Source of the DNA: Roseovarius aestuarii
GTDB lineage: Bacteria; Pseudomonadota; Alphaproteobacteria; Rhodobacterales; Rhodobacteraceae
Assembly (NCBI GenBank): GCA_027214255.1
Contig: JAPWHL010000030.1
Coordinates: 1 to 38,572 of the forward strand
Reading direction: 5' to 3'
Length of the DNA: 38,572 bases
Part shown: piece by piece, positions 8,471 through 16,658 of the stretch
How positions within the stretch are numbered: the stretch's first letter is position 1
Layout: every line of letters starts with the position of its first letter
Position numbers and translations under genes: made by a program
Notes under the pieces: model-generated
Told to the model about the DNA's origin: nothing
Databases searched by the model: none
Seen by the model: only the letters and a program-made list of their open reading frames with translations

Positions 8471-9613
8471 ATGTCTGCCATGGCAACCATCAAAGAAATA
8501 TCTATTAAGCCTATCGTGATGCCGCTGAAGCAACCGTACCACTGGTCGCAAGGAATTCGCGAGACTTTCGCCGTCAATCTGATTGAGGTCGTGACCACAG
8601 ACGGCATCACTGGCTACGGAGAATGTACCGTCGCGCCAGATCAGCAGGCCACTGCGCGAATTCTATCGGTTCTCAAACGTCATTTTATTGGCACGGATCC
8701 TTTTGAAATGGTGCCAGTAAAGGCGCGCATTTTGCGAGACGATTATATGGCACTTGGTGCCAACTATATGCGTGCCGCCAACCAAATGTTCGCCGGTTTC
8801 GATTTTGCTATCTACGATGTGCAAGGCAAAATGACTAGGCGCCCAGTTCATCAGTTACTGGGTGGGGCACACCGAGAAAAAGTAGGGTATTTTTACTTTC
8901 TCCAAGGAGACACACCCGAAGATTTGGCGAAGGATGCGGCCAACGGGGCTGCCGCCGGCGAACGGGTTTTTTACCTAAAAATGGGACGTACGGAAGAACG
9001 TGATCTCGACATTGTTAAGGCTGTGCGCGCGGAAATCGGTTCGGCCCGTCTACGTCTCGATGCGAACGAGGCGTGGGATCCGTATACCGCCATCCGTATG
9101 TGCCGTAAGCTAGAACCCTACGACATTGACCTGATCGAGCAACCGACCCCGTCGTGGTCAATCGAGGCGATGGCCCATGTCCGTAAATCAGTCGACATCC
9201 CCATCCTTGCGGATCAGTCAGCGTTCACCTTGCACGATGTGTACGAGATTTGCCGTCAGCGTGCCGCCGACATGATCTGTATCGGTCCGCGCGAAATCGG
9301 CGGTATTCACCCGATGTTGAAGGCCGCCGCCGTGGCCGAAGCTGCGGGGTTGAAGATTTGTATTCACAGTTCGTTCACGACTGGCATCACCACTTGCGCC
9401 GAGCACCATATCGCGCGCTGTATCCCTAATATGGACGATGGCAACCAGATCATGTGGCAACTAGCGCGCGACAATATCGTTGCAGATCCCAACCTATCGC
9501 CAGAAGGCGGATGGATGACCCTGCCTAATCGTCCGGGGCTGGGGTTTGACCTGAATGACGATGTCGTGGCAGCCGCACACAAACGTTTCCAGGACCAAAT
9601 GGCGCATGAATAA
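8471..9613 (+). CDS. enolase-superfamily enzyme (mandelate racemase/muconate lactonizing type)
   Basis: This 380-residue protein has an N-terminal capping domain and a C-terminal barrel. Metal ligands are seen at D197 (RLDANEAW), E223 (LIEQP) and D248 (ILADQS), and a base lysine at K170 (YLKMG). In muconate-lactonizing-type relatives a second lysine sits about six residues before GG at the end of the sixth strand. Here that place reads ICIGPREIGG, so the lysine appears replaced by glycine, while H299 (CIHSS) lies on a later strand. Chemistry may therefore be one-sided (for example dehydration) and not racemisation. Start 8471 has AGAAGGA at 9 bases. It precedes the TRAP genes, suggesting action on the imported compound. 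Confidence 0.85.
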   Translation: MSAMATIKEISIKPIVMPLKQPYHWSQGIRETFAVNLIEVVTTDGITGYGECTVAPDQQATARILSVLKRHFIGTDPFEMVPVKARILRDDYMALGANYMRAANQMFAGFDFAIYDVQGKMTRRPVHQLLGGAHREKVGYFYFLQGDTPEDLAKDAANGAAAGERVFYLKMGRTEERDLDIVKAVRAEIGSARLRLDANEAWDPYTAIRMCRKLEPYDIDLIEQPTPSWSIEAMAHVRKSVDIPILADQSAFTLHDVYEICRQRAADMICIGPREIGGIHPMLKAAAVAEAAGLKICIHSSFTTGITTCAEHHIARCIPNMDDGNQIMWQLARDNIVADPNLSPEGGWMTLPNRPGLGFDLNDDVVAAAHKRFQDQMAHE

Positions 9614-9614
9614 G

Positions 9615-9633
9615 TCGGCATTTTTCATGCCGA
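9615..9633. other. hairpin between enolase-family gene and dctP
   Basis: TCGGCAT and ATGCCGA form a 7-bp stem with a TTTTC loop, directly after the stop codon. There is no T-tract, so it may stabilise a processed 3' end more than terminate transcription. Confidence 0.35.
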
Positions 9634-9692
9634 GCAATGGCTTTGAGCCAAACACTGATGACACAAACATAAAACAAAAACGGGAGACTGAA

Positions 9693-10679
9693 ATGAAGAG
9701 TAAATTTCTAGGCGCAGCAACTGCATTGGCCCTGTCTTGCAGCGTGGCCTTTGCCGGCGATGTCGAACTCAAGGTCACGACGGACTCCGGGTTTCCAGAT
9801 TCCCCGTCAGGTATGGCAATCGCCGCCTGGGCCAAAGCTATCGAAGAAGGCTCCAACGGCGAGATCGAGGTGAAGGTTTTCTATCAGGATGAACTCGGCA
9901 CACAGCTAGAGGTATTCGACCTGCTGGTCGCCGGCGAAGTCGATCTGATGCTGGCCTGGCCATCGACCACTTACGACAAGCGGATCGGCGTTGTGACCAC
10001 ACCCTTCATGGTTTCAAGCTGGGAAGAAGCAACCGACGCGTTGCGTCCCGGCGGCTGGGCCAACTCGATCATCGACGAGGTCTTCGCGGGCATCGGTCTG
10101 AAATATTTGGGCGCGTGGCCCGAGGGTTTCGCTGGTATTGCGACGCGCGGTAAATACGCGACAACGATCGAAGGCGCGAATGATATTAAGGTACGTACCG
10201 CACCCTATTTCCCCAACCCTGAATCCCTCCAGGCAATGGGGTATCAAACCGAAGTCATCGAATGGGGTGAAACCTATACGTCTATTCAGACGGGTCTGGT
10301 CGATGGGGATTCCGGCAACGTGATTTACTGGGATTACGAGTATTTCGGCGACCTACTGGACTACTTCGTACATACCAAACACAAGTTTGGCACGGGCAGC
10401 ATCCTGGCCAGCAAAGGATCGTTTGATGAACTGTCGCCCGAGCATCAAAAGTTGGTCGTGGATACGGCTACGCAGATGATGGAGATTCAGTTCGACGCGG
10501 CCCAGGCTGAAGACGACAGAAACATCGCACGCGCCATTGACGGCGGGATGAAATACATTGAGTTGTCCGAAGAAGAAACCGCCGCGTTGAAAGAGGTCGT
10601 GCGGAGCAAGGTCTGGCCGCTGATGGACGAAAACATCGGCTCTGAGATCATGGATAAAATTCGCGCGCACGCGAAATAA
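9693..10679 (+). CDS. TRAP transporter periplasmic solute-binding protein, DctP family
   Basis: This 328-residue protein opens with a Sec signal peptide (MKSKFLGAATALALSCSVAFA, cleavage after AFA). The mature part has the DctP pattern: an early EVKVFYQDELG segment, a DLMLAWPSTTY strand, and WPEGFAGIATRGK followed by DIKVRTAPYFPNP, which includes the arginine that normally binds the substrate carboxylate. Start 9693 is set by the signal peptide and an upstream GGGAG. It is the binding component of the three-gene TRAP system and probably delivers a carboxylated substrate to DctQM; the substrate is unknown. Confidence 0.92.
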   Translation: MKSKFLGAATALALSCSVAFAGDVELKVTTDSGFPDSPSGMAIAAWAKAIEEGSNGEIEVKVFYQDELGTQLEVFDLLVAGEVDLMLAWPSTTYDKRIGVVTTPFMVSSWEEATDALRPGGWANSIIDEVFAGIGLKYLGAWPEGFAGIATRGKYATTIEGANDIKVRTAPYFPNPESLQAMGYQTEVIEWGETYTSIQTGLVDGDSGNVIYWDYEYFGDLLDYFVHTKHKFGTGSILASKGSFDELSPEHQKLVVDTATQMMEIQFDAAQAEDDRNIARAIDGGMKYIELSEEETAALKEVVRSKVWPLMDENIGSEIMDKIRAHAK

Positions 10680-10688
10680 TTGAACAAA

Positions 10689-10727
10689 AACGGGTCGTCA
10701 GACCGTCGTCTGGCGGCCGGTCCCGTT
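10689..10727 (+). promoter_or_regulatory. intergenic hairpin between dctP and dctQ
   Basis: Outer arms AACGGG/CCCGTT enclose an inner CAGAC-CGTC-GTCTG stem, ending just before the dctQ ribosome binding site (AAGGAGG). Structures at this place often let the binding protein be made in excess of the membrane subunits by partial termination or mRNA stabilisation. Confidence 0.5.
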
Positions 10728-10741
10728 AAGGAGGGTGTGCG

Positions 10742-11248
10742 ATGTCGATGTTGAAACGGTTAGATGATGCGCTGATTGCCGTCGTCAATCTGATGATCCT
10801 GATTTCAAGCGTGGCAATGTCGTTACTGGTGTTTTTTCTGATCATGTCGCGCTACTTTTTTGGTTCATCAATGATCGGGGTTCTAGAACTGGCCACGGTT
10901 GCCGCGCTGTGGCTGTATATGTTCGGCGCGATTCTGTCGTCGCGCAACAATGACCATCTGACGGTGGATTTCCTTGAGAAGGCCATCACCAACCCCAAAC
11001 AAAAGGCCGCGTACGATCTGCTGCGCTCGATCTTGGTGTTGTTTCCGGCGATCTTCATGCTGTTCCTGGCACGCGACATGCTAAATTGGGGCATTATGCG
11101 CCCGCAAACAACGCCCTCGCTTGGTATCCCTTTGCTGGTGCAGCAAGGCCCGATGCTGGCCGCTAGCGTGTTTTTCACGGCCTATGCGCTGCGCGATATC
11201 CTGAGGGCAGTTGCCCAACTCAAACTCACTAATTCTGAAGGGGCCTAG
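10742..11248 (+). CDS. TRAP transporter small membrane subunit, DctQ family
   Basis: This 168-residue protein has four predicted membrane segments: about 12-38 (ALIAVVNLMILISSVAMSLL), 48-70 (GVLELATVAALWLYMFGAIL), 93-112 (ILVLFPAIFMLFLA) and 135-155. A polar region with NNDHLTVDFL lies between the second and third. Size and topology match DctQ. A strong AAGGAGG site precedes ATG 10742. It pairs with the DctM homologue, whose gene starts 3 bases after this stop. Confidence 0.9.
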   Translation: MSMLKRLDDALIAVVNLMILISSVAMSLLVFFLIMSRYFFGSSMIGVLELATVAALWLYMFGAILSSRNNDHLTVDFLEKAITNPKQKAAYDLLRSILVLFPAIFMLFLARDMLNWGIMRPQTTPSLGIPLLVQQGPMLAASVFFTAYALRDILRAVAQLKLTNSEGA

Positions 11249-11251
11249 GGC

Positions 11252-12577
11252 ATGGAGTCCGTTTTCGCAATTTTTCTGCTTATCGTACTTATGGTCATTG
11301 GGGTACCCGTGGCTTGGGCCTTTGCGAGTGTTCTGGCCTTTCTTGTTTGGGTCTTTGACGTGAACACGCAAACCCTACTGCTGCAAGGGTTCCGAGGACT
11401 CAATTCCGTTATTCTGCTGGCCCTGCCGCTGTTCGTTCTCGCGGGATACCTGATGCAGGCGGGCGGGGTGGCCACCAGATTAATTACTTTCATGGAAGCG
11501 TCGGTGCGCGGGCGCAAATCCGGTCTGGGCGCTGCAATGATCATGTCATCGGGCATCTTCGGGGCCATTTCCGGTACCGCGACTGCTGCGGTGGCGTCGA
11601 TCGGCACGATCATGATCACGCCACTGGCGACAAAAGGATATCCCCGAGCCTATTCCAGCGCGCTTTTGGGTATTTCATCGCTCCTCGGTATTTTGATTCC
11701 GCCATCTATTACGCTGATCTTGTTTGGCGTCGTGACCAGACTGTCGATCACTGCGCTGTTCGCGGCCACGATCATCCCCGGCTTTTTGTTGATGATCGGG
11801 CTGATCATCTACAACAACATCGCCAGCCGCGGCTTTCTGGCCGAGTTCCAGAAACAGGAGGCCGCCAATCCACTGCCTGGCGGCCCCGTGCCGACATTGG
11901 CTGAAACAGACGGGTTCTGGAAATCCGCATTCAAGGCCGTCCCGGCCCTGATGATGCCAGTGATTATTCTAGGAGGTATCTATGGTGGTTTCGCTACCCC
12001 GACCGAGGCGGCATCCATCGCCGTCGTGATGACCGTCGTCGTGGGGTTTCTTGTCTATCGTACGCTGACGTGGCGAAGCTTAGTGGGTAACATCTTGAAG
12101 GCCGGTGAAACCACCGGCACAATCATTCTGATCTTGCTATTTTCGATGATGATCGGGCGCATCATGGTGGCCCAAAGCGTGCCACAGGATCTGACGCATG
12201 CCGTGACTGCCGTTACCGAAAACAAGGTTGCGATCCTGCTGTTGGTTAATGTTTTCCTGATTTTCGTCGGCATGATTATGGACGACATTTCAGTTACGGT
12301 TGTCATCGCGCCGCTCTTCTTGCCGCTTGTGACCTCAGCAGGCGTTGACCCGGTGCACTTTGCATCCATTGTGGCCTGCTCTGTCGTGATTGGCGCGAAC
12401 AGTCCTCCTATGGCGCCAATTTTGTACTTGGCCTGTAAGATCGGCAAAGCGTCCATTCACCAAGCCGTTATGCCTGCGTTGCGAATGATTCTGTATGTGG
12501 CGCTTCCGGTAATGCTTCTAGTCACATTTGTACCCGAATTGTCGTTGGCTTTACCGAAACTGTTTGGAGCTTACTGA
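11252..12577 (+). CDS. TRAP transporter large permease, DctM family
   Basis: This 441-residue, highly hydrophobic protein has about twelve membrane segments and typical DctM features. These are GVPVAWAFASVLAFLVW near the start, ALPLFVLAGYLMQAGGVATRL, the SGIFGAISGTATAAVASIG discontinuous helix and a second PTEAASIAVV half-site near 250. The sequence GMIMDDISVTVVIAPLFLP near 345 and NSPPMAPILYL near 385 complete the pattern. It is the ion-coupled permease of the TRAP system. Length and ends are normal, so the transporter looks intact although IS debris begins 29 bp after its stop. Confidence 0.92.
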   Translation: MESVFAIFLLIVLMVIGVPVAWAFASVLAFLVWVFDVNTQTLLLQGFRGLNSVILLALPLFVLAGYLMQAGGVATRLITFMEASVRGRKSGLGAAMIMSSGIFGAISGTATAAVASIGTIMITPLATKGYPRAYSSALLGISSLLGILIPPSITLILFGVVTRLSITALFAATIIPGFLLMIGLIIYNNIASRGFLAEFQKQEAANPLPGGPVPTLAETDGFWKSAFKAVPALMMPVIILGGIYGGFATPTEAASIAVVMTVVVGFLVYRTLTWRSLVGNILKAGETTGTIILILLFSMMIGRIMVAQSVPQDLTHAVTAVTENKVAILLLVNVFLIFVGMIMDDISVTVVIAPLFLPLVTSAGVDPVHFASIVACSVVIGANSPPMAPILYLACKIGKASIHQAVMPALRMILYVALPVMLLVTFVPELSLALPKLFGAY

Positions 12578-12605
12578 ATGTTCTGGAAGGTACCGGCAGA
12601 AAGGC

Positions 12606-12770
12606 GGTTCTGTTGCAAAGTTTTTAACAGCGTGAAAAAGCGCCTTCACAGGATGCGGCGTTACCAAGTTGTTCAGCCCTGCTGGGCTGGCTATTGGGTG
12701 GCGCATGAAAACACCTGACACAATGCCACGCCTTAAGGGCTTTCGTTAGCCCCATGAAATCATCGCTTAT
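12606..12770 (+). mobile_element. IS6-family end and start of a decayed transposase
   Basis: GGTTCTGTTGCAAAG (12606-12620) resembles the terminal repeat of IS6-family elements. From 12723 the translation MPRLKGFR-stop-PHEIIAY matches the N-terminus of the IS6-type transposase at 29704-30429 (MPRLKGFRYPREIIAY), with a TAG stop at the tyrosine position. Homology ends at about 12770. The fragment marks the right border of the TRAP module. Confidence 0.7.
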
Positions 12771-13458
12771 CGAAGGCCCGAACACGAACCGAGATCGAAG
12801 CGCTGATCTGCGTGAATTTGGCAGGCAGGCTGAGCGCGAGTTCAACGGTACCAGCCGCGGAGGGGCAGGTGGTGATGCTCAGGGTGACTTAGAAAAGGCA
12901 ACGCGTCGTGCGCTTGGGATTGTACGGACTTCGGGATTGGGCGACGCGGGTGAGTTCTGGCACGAAGATCTGGAGCACACGCAATTCACCCTTTCGCGCG
13001 ACCGTAACCTTCAACGTCGCGTCCAGCAGCATTTGACGGCCGCTGATGCAAGAGCAACCAAGAATGTGAAGGCCAACCGTAATATCCTCGATCGACTTGC
13101 CACCTCGTTGGGAAAGAAGACCGTTGTGAAGGGTGAAGAGCTGACCGGATTGTTGTCCGGTGTTGAGATGTGCGTCACCGGACAAAACGGCGATGCGTCA
13201 GTGTTGCGCTTGCAGAATGTCGCTGGGACAGGAAAATACCCCCCTTTGGCTTACGTGATCAAACGGAGGGACCGACTTATGGAGGGCGTGCTGGATCAAC
13301 CGTTGGCTAGGCGTTGAGGTGCCTCCTGAAACAAAGGATAAGAATACGAAAACTATAAGAACGCGCCAATCTAGTCGGCATCGAAAGTCATTCATTGCCT
13401 AAAACATGGGTTCGTCTTTTATTGAATGGTTTATCATAAAAGGAAACGGGAAGAAATT
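12771..13458. other. region of uncertain coding content
   Basis: A 187-codon ORF runs rightwards (12754-13317) and a 98-codon ORF leftwards (12889-13185), but neither has a convincing ribosome binding site or a recognised motif, and the rightward ORF starts inside the IS6 remnant. I cannot tell whether one is a real or decayed gene. A perfect 10-bp inverted repeat (TTGTCCGGTG/CACCGGACAA) lies at 13153-13185. Confidence 0.3.
13153..13185. repeat. perfect inverted repeat containing TTGTCCGG
   Basis: TTGTCCGGTG at 13153-13162 and CACCGGACAA at 13176-13185 are perfect complements around a 13-base loop. The core TTGTCCGG recurs four more times between 13934 and 14090, upstream of the DUF927 gene, so it may belong to the same repeat family. 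Confidence 0.55.
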
Positions 13459-13752
13459 ATGAAAGGATTCCCGCTGCGTTTACAGGAAAATAATGCGTTT
13501 GGCGCGGAATTCCGGCTCATTGGCCACTTTGGTTACCATCATAACAGCTTTGGCCATTCATAACTCAAGCTTTATCAACTGCATCGCCAAGTTATCGGCA
13601 TTCATGGCAGCGAAACCCCGAATGCCACGTTTCAGGCCGCTTTCAACTCACGCGTGATGTCGTCCCGGCTGCAGTTTCAAGAGTTTCTGTCTGCACAGGG
13701 CATCGTCAAGTTGTTGACGGAGCATCTGGCTGATCTTTACAGATACCAATGA
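13459..13752 (+). pseudogene. hypothetical gene interrupted by one in-frame stop
   Basis: From ATG 13459, preceded by a purine-rich RBS-like AGGAAACGGGAAG, the frame reads MKGFPLRLQENNAFGAEFRL and on to a TAA at 13561. It then stays open for 62 more codons, including HRQVIGIHGSETPNATFQAA and QEFLSAQGIVKLLTEHLADL, up to TGA 13750. The second half looks like real protein. I do not recognise the family. A single nonsense change in a roughly 97-codon gene is the simplest reading; chance openness is the alternative. Confidence 0.35.
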
Positions 13753-13917
13753 TCAGCCAAATCCCCCATAGCCCATATCACCTGATTGATAGCGCCGAGA
13801 TGTCAGGCCAAGATAGGCACCAACCGATCTTGGTTTGGAAATCCGGCTTGGATCATCGGTTGTAGCAACGTGGGTCACTGCACTCATCGGTCCAACGCCG
13901 GGGATTGCCCGGCTGGA
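13753..13917 (-). mobile_element. IS110-family transposase fragment
   Basis: Reading leftwards, the translation IPGVGPMSAVTHVATTDDPS continues to SVGAYLGLTSRRYQSGDMGY and GG. This is the C-terminal Transposase_20 domain of IS110-type enzymes, including the helix-hairpin-helix IPGVGP and the YLGLTSRRYQSG motif. Only about 55 codons remain between stops on both sides, so this is a dead remnant. The rest of the transposase and the element ends were not found. Confidence 0.8.
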
Positions 13918-13933
13918 TCAGGTAAGATGAACT

Positions 13934-14090
13934 TTGTCCGGAAAAGTACATTTTTTTGCCCCTCGCTAAAAACGAGAAACCCGCGAGCAAACGGAAACTC
14001 CGGACAACCGCGTGCACATATTGTCCGGCGGGGAAGACCTAATGACTGGTTATCCACAGGAAATACCTCCTGAACGCTGATTCCGGACAT
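13934..14090. repeat. cluster of four TTGTCCGG-type repeats with a DnaA box
   Basis: TTGTCCGGA (13934-13942), TCCGGACAA (13999-14007), TTGTCCGG (14021-14028) and TCCGGACAT (14082-14090) occur in both orientations within 157 bp upstream of the DUF927 gene. A consensus-matching DnaA box TTATCCACA lies among them at 14050-14058. The layout resembles an origin or operator region for a repeat-binding protein. Confidence 0.6.
14050..14058 (+). promoter_or_regulatory. DnaA box
   Basis: TTATCCACA matches the strict DnaA-box consensus TTAT(C/A)CACA. A second copy lies upstream of repA at 28538. A single 9-mer can occur by chance; its place inside a repeat cluster before an ATPase gene makes it worth noting. 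Confidence 0.45.
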
Positions 14091-14169
14091 GTCTGTGCGT
14101 GGCTGACAGAACTTCAGGTTTTATTCTGTTGAACAGGCGCCACCACTTCGGTGCGCTGTTGAATATAGG

Positions 14170-16026
14170 ATGAAACCCATGAAACACGAACGAGATAAAG
14201 CGGTGTTCCGTTCAAACAGAAGCCGCAGGCTCAAGATGAACGAGGACAACAACGGACCTGACGATTGTGACCTCCAAATCAGCGAGGACGATAACGTTGA
14301 AGACCGGGACGTCCCCGATGACTTCAAAGATCCGGATGAGCTGGGAGCACCTGAGCCATTTGAACTTTACCCGGAGGGGCTGTTCAAGGCCATAGCGGGG
14401 CCAACCCCCATGGATGATATTTCGGTTCCGGTCGGCGACTGGATCCAGGTGGCCGCAAAAACACGCCAACCAAACGGACATGGGTATGGTTTGTTGGTTG
14501 AGCATATCTCTGCAGACGGTGAGCTCCGGGAGACAGTAATTGAATCGCGTCGCTTGGAAGAAAGCCCACGTCGGGTCGTGGGCGATCTGGTCGATAAGGG
14601 TTATCAACTCTATCGGCGTAAAGATGCGAGCAACGACCTTATTTCGGCTTTGAGCCAGTGGAAGGTTGATCGTTGGGTCCTGGTTTCGGATCGCCGCGGT
14701 TGGCTGAACGAGCGCACATATATTTGCTCGGATGGGAAGGCGCTTGGCGATGACGCCAAATACATCGCATTTGATGATGAGAAAGACGATCAGCTGCGCG
14801 GGACGTTAGAACAATGGCGAGAGACAATCGGCGCACGGGCGATTGGAAACCCTCTTATTGTGCTGGGGTTATCCGCGGCTTTCGCGAGTGTCCTGATCGA
14901 GCCGTTGGAGCAGGAGAACGCCGGCTTACATTTTGTCGGGATGTCCGGCACCGGCAAGACTACAATCATGCAAGTGTTTGCCAGCGTGCACGGAAGCCCC
15001 AAGAGTGTCCGCAGTTGGCATACGACGGGGGCAGCACTTGAGGTGACGGCACTGGCATCCAACGGCATGGCGATGTGTCTCGATGAGCTTGGCATGGTCC
15101 AGGCGAAAGTTGCCGAGACCATGGCCTACGCACTCATGAACGGCTGTGGGAAGTCTCGATCAGGCTTCAATGTTCAAACCGCCAACACGCATGTTTGGAA
15201 GCTCGTTCTCATCTCAAATGGCGAGGTGACGCTGAAAGAAAAACTCGCCTCGGAGGGGGTCAAGATCAATCTGGGTCAGATCGTCCGCGTTCTCGACATA
15301 CCCACGGACGGGCAACAGTACGGCGTATTCGGGGATCTCCATGGCGCGCCGGATGGGCGCATCTTTAGCGATGAGTTGAAAGCTTCGGCGGCACGGAACC
15401 ACGGGGTTGCGGGACCGGCATTTGTGAAGGGCATTCTCGAGGACAGAGATGAGGTGCTGCAGTACGCGCGTGACGTCATGCTGCGCTGCCGTGATATGGC
15501 ACGGACCCGTTATCCTCAGATCCAGAGCAATCTACAGGAACGGGCACTGACGCGGTTCTGTGTGTTTGCGGCTGGGGGAGAGCTTGCCAGTCGTTTTGGC
15601 ATTACGGGGTGGCCGCCAGATGAGGCTTTGAATGCATCACTGGAGCTATATGGATCCTGGCTTGAGCTACAAAAGCCGGAGGCAGAACTTGAAGCAGAAG
15701 AAAGTGTCACCCGGATGCGGGCCTTCCTGCGCAAAAACGAGAGCCGGATTCAGGACCTTGCGGATGGTGCGCCTGCGGTTGCGACCCCGATCGGCTGGCG
15801 CAATGGAGAGCACATCTATCTGTCGCGTGGAGCCTGGATGCAGGCCCATGCCCAGCATAATGCCCGTACCGCTGTCCATGCGTTGGCAGCGTATGGTTTC
15901 CTCACCTTCGGCGAAGGACGCAACGCAATGTCCAAAGCTCCCAAAGGGGCAGGTATCGCACGGGGGTACAAAATAAGCATGCGCATCCTCAGGCCAGATA
16001 TGACCGCCAGCGAACCATATGATTGA
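14170..16026 (+). CDS. DUF927-family P-loop ATPase (helicase/primase-associated type)
   Basis: This 618-residue protein has an acidic, low-complexity first 70 residues and a DUF927 domain. Its Walker A is G257-MSGTGKT-T265 and its Walker B ends in CLDELG (D305, E306). The segment RSWHTTGAALEVTALASNGM between them and MAYALMNGCGKSR after them are family features. Known DUF927 proteins sit in mobile elements and phage-like regions and are thought to be replication-associated ATPases; their exact role is not settled. ATG 14179 and 14236 are alternative starts; the first 22 residues are unusually basic. Repeat clusters flank the gene on both sides, so it may act on them. No primase domain is seen. 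Confidence 0.82.
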   Translation: MKPMKHERDKAVFRSNRSRRLKMNEDNNGPDDCDLQISEDDNVEDRDVPDDFKDPDELGAPEPFELYPEGLFKAIAGPTPMDDISVPVGDWIQVAAKTRQPNGHGYGLLVEHISADGELRETVIESRRLEESPRRVVGDLVDKGYQLYRRKDASNDLISALSQWKVDRWVLVSDRRGWLNERTYICSDGKALGDDAKYIAFDDEKDDQLRGTLEQWRETIGARAIGNPLIVLGLSAAFASVLIEPLEQENAGLHFVGMSGTGKTTIMQVFASVHGSPKSVRSWHTTGAALEVTALASNGMAMCLDELGMVQAKVAETMAYALMNGCGKSRSGFNVQTANTHVWKLVLISNGEVTLKEKLASEGVKINLGQIVRVLDIPTDGQQYGVFGDLHGAPDGRIFSDELKASAARNHGVAGPAFVKGILEDRDEVLQYARDVMLRCRDMARTRYPQIQSNLQERALTRFCVFAAGGELASRFGITGWPPDEALNASLELYGSWLELQKPEAELEAEESVTRMRAFLRKNESRIQDLADGAPAVATPIGWRNGEHIYLSRGAWMQAHAQHNARTAVHALAAYGFLTFGEGRNAMSKAPKGAGIARGYKISMRILRPDMTASEPYD

Positions 16027-16040
16027 ACAGGGTGGGACGT

Positions 16041-16101
16041 TTTGTCGGATTTGTCGGAATTCGTGCAGTGGACTTCCGACAAATCCGACACTTCCGACAA
16101 A
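16041..16101. repeat. five TTTGTCGGA-type repeats forming a 17-bp perfect hairpin
   Basis: Two direct copies (16041-16049, 16050-16058) are followed by three inverted copies (16075-16083, 16084-16090 partial, 16093-16101). TGTCGGATTTGTCGGAA (16043-16059) pairs perfectly with 16074-16090 around a 14-base loop, starting 16 bp after the DUF927 stop. No T-tract follows. It may be a terminator, or a binding or origin site. Confidence 0.75.
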
Positions 16102-16658
16102 TGACCAGTCTACCGCAACCAAGTTATCGGAATGGCCTGCCAGCGGCTGTAACTGATTGGTTGGGTGTTCCTCCGGGATGCCTAAGAACAAACGCGCTTG
16201 TCGGCAGATCTGACCGGTTAACGTGACTACACCATTTGTTGGAACTGGAACAACTCATAATCTGAGAGCGAGATTCTATTCTCGCGTGCACGAAGACTGG
16301 TGCGAATCTTCTGTTCGCGGCCCCAACATCGCTCAAATCTCCCGCTCGCCTGAAGAATTGAATCGGCAACTTACGCGTCGATCAAGCATGAGTTTTTAAA
16401 CAAAATTCGCCCTTTTTACACTTTCTTTCGGCGCCGCTCGATCCCTGTAAGTATTCTTGCATCAAAAAAATCCCGAGTCGCCTCTGCGACTTAGCGTGCG
16501 TTGCACGAATTTCTCGCCCGTTGACTCTTGGAAGCCAAAATCTCAGCCATAGATTCTTAATCGGAGCGCTGAACATGTAGCGTTCTTTAAGTCGGGCGAA
16601 GCGGGAGTTGGACCCTCCCACAACGCCCTAACCACGCCAATCTGCTGAGGAGATCAAC
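16102..16658. other. 557-bp stretch without a supported gene
   Basis: A 41-codon rightward frame beginning at 16101 (MTSLPQPSYRNGLPAAVTDW) has a faint helix-turn-helix look but no RBS, and ends at 16226. The rest is AT-richer and closed in all frames. It should contain the promoter of the three-gene set starting at 16659; I could not place one with confidence. A weak GGGAG/CTCCC hairpin lies at 16603-16619. Confidence 0.45.

Noticed and set aside
12754..13317. Rightward ORF of 187 codons after the TRAP genes
   Set aside because: It starts inside an IS6 remnant, has no ribosome binding site and no recognised motif, and a leftward ORF competes. It is kept only as uncertain content.
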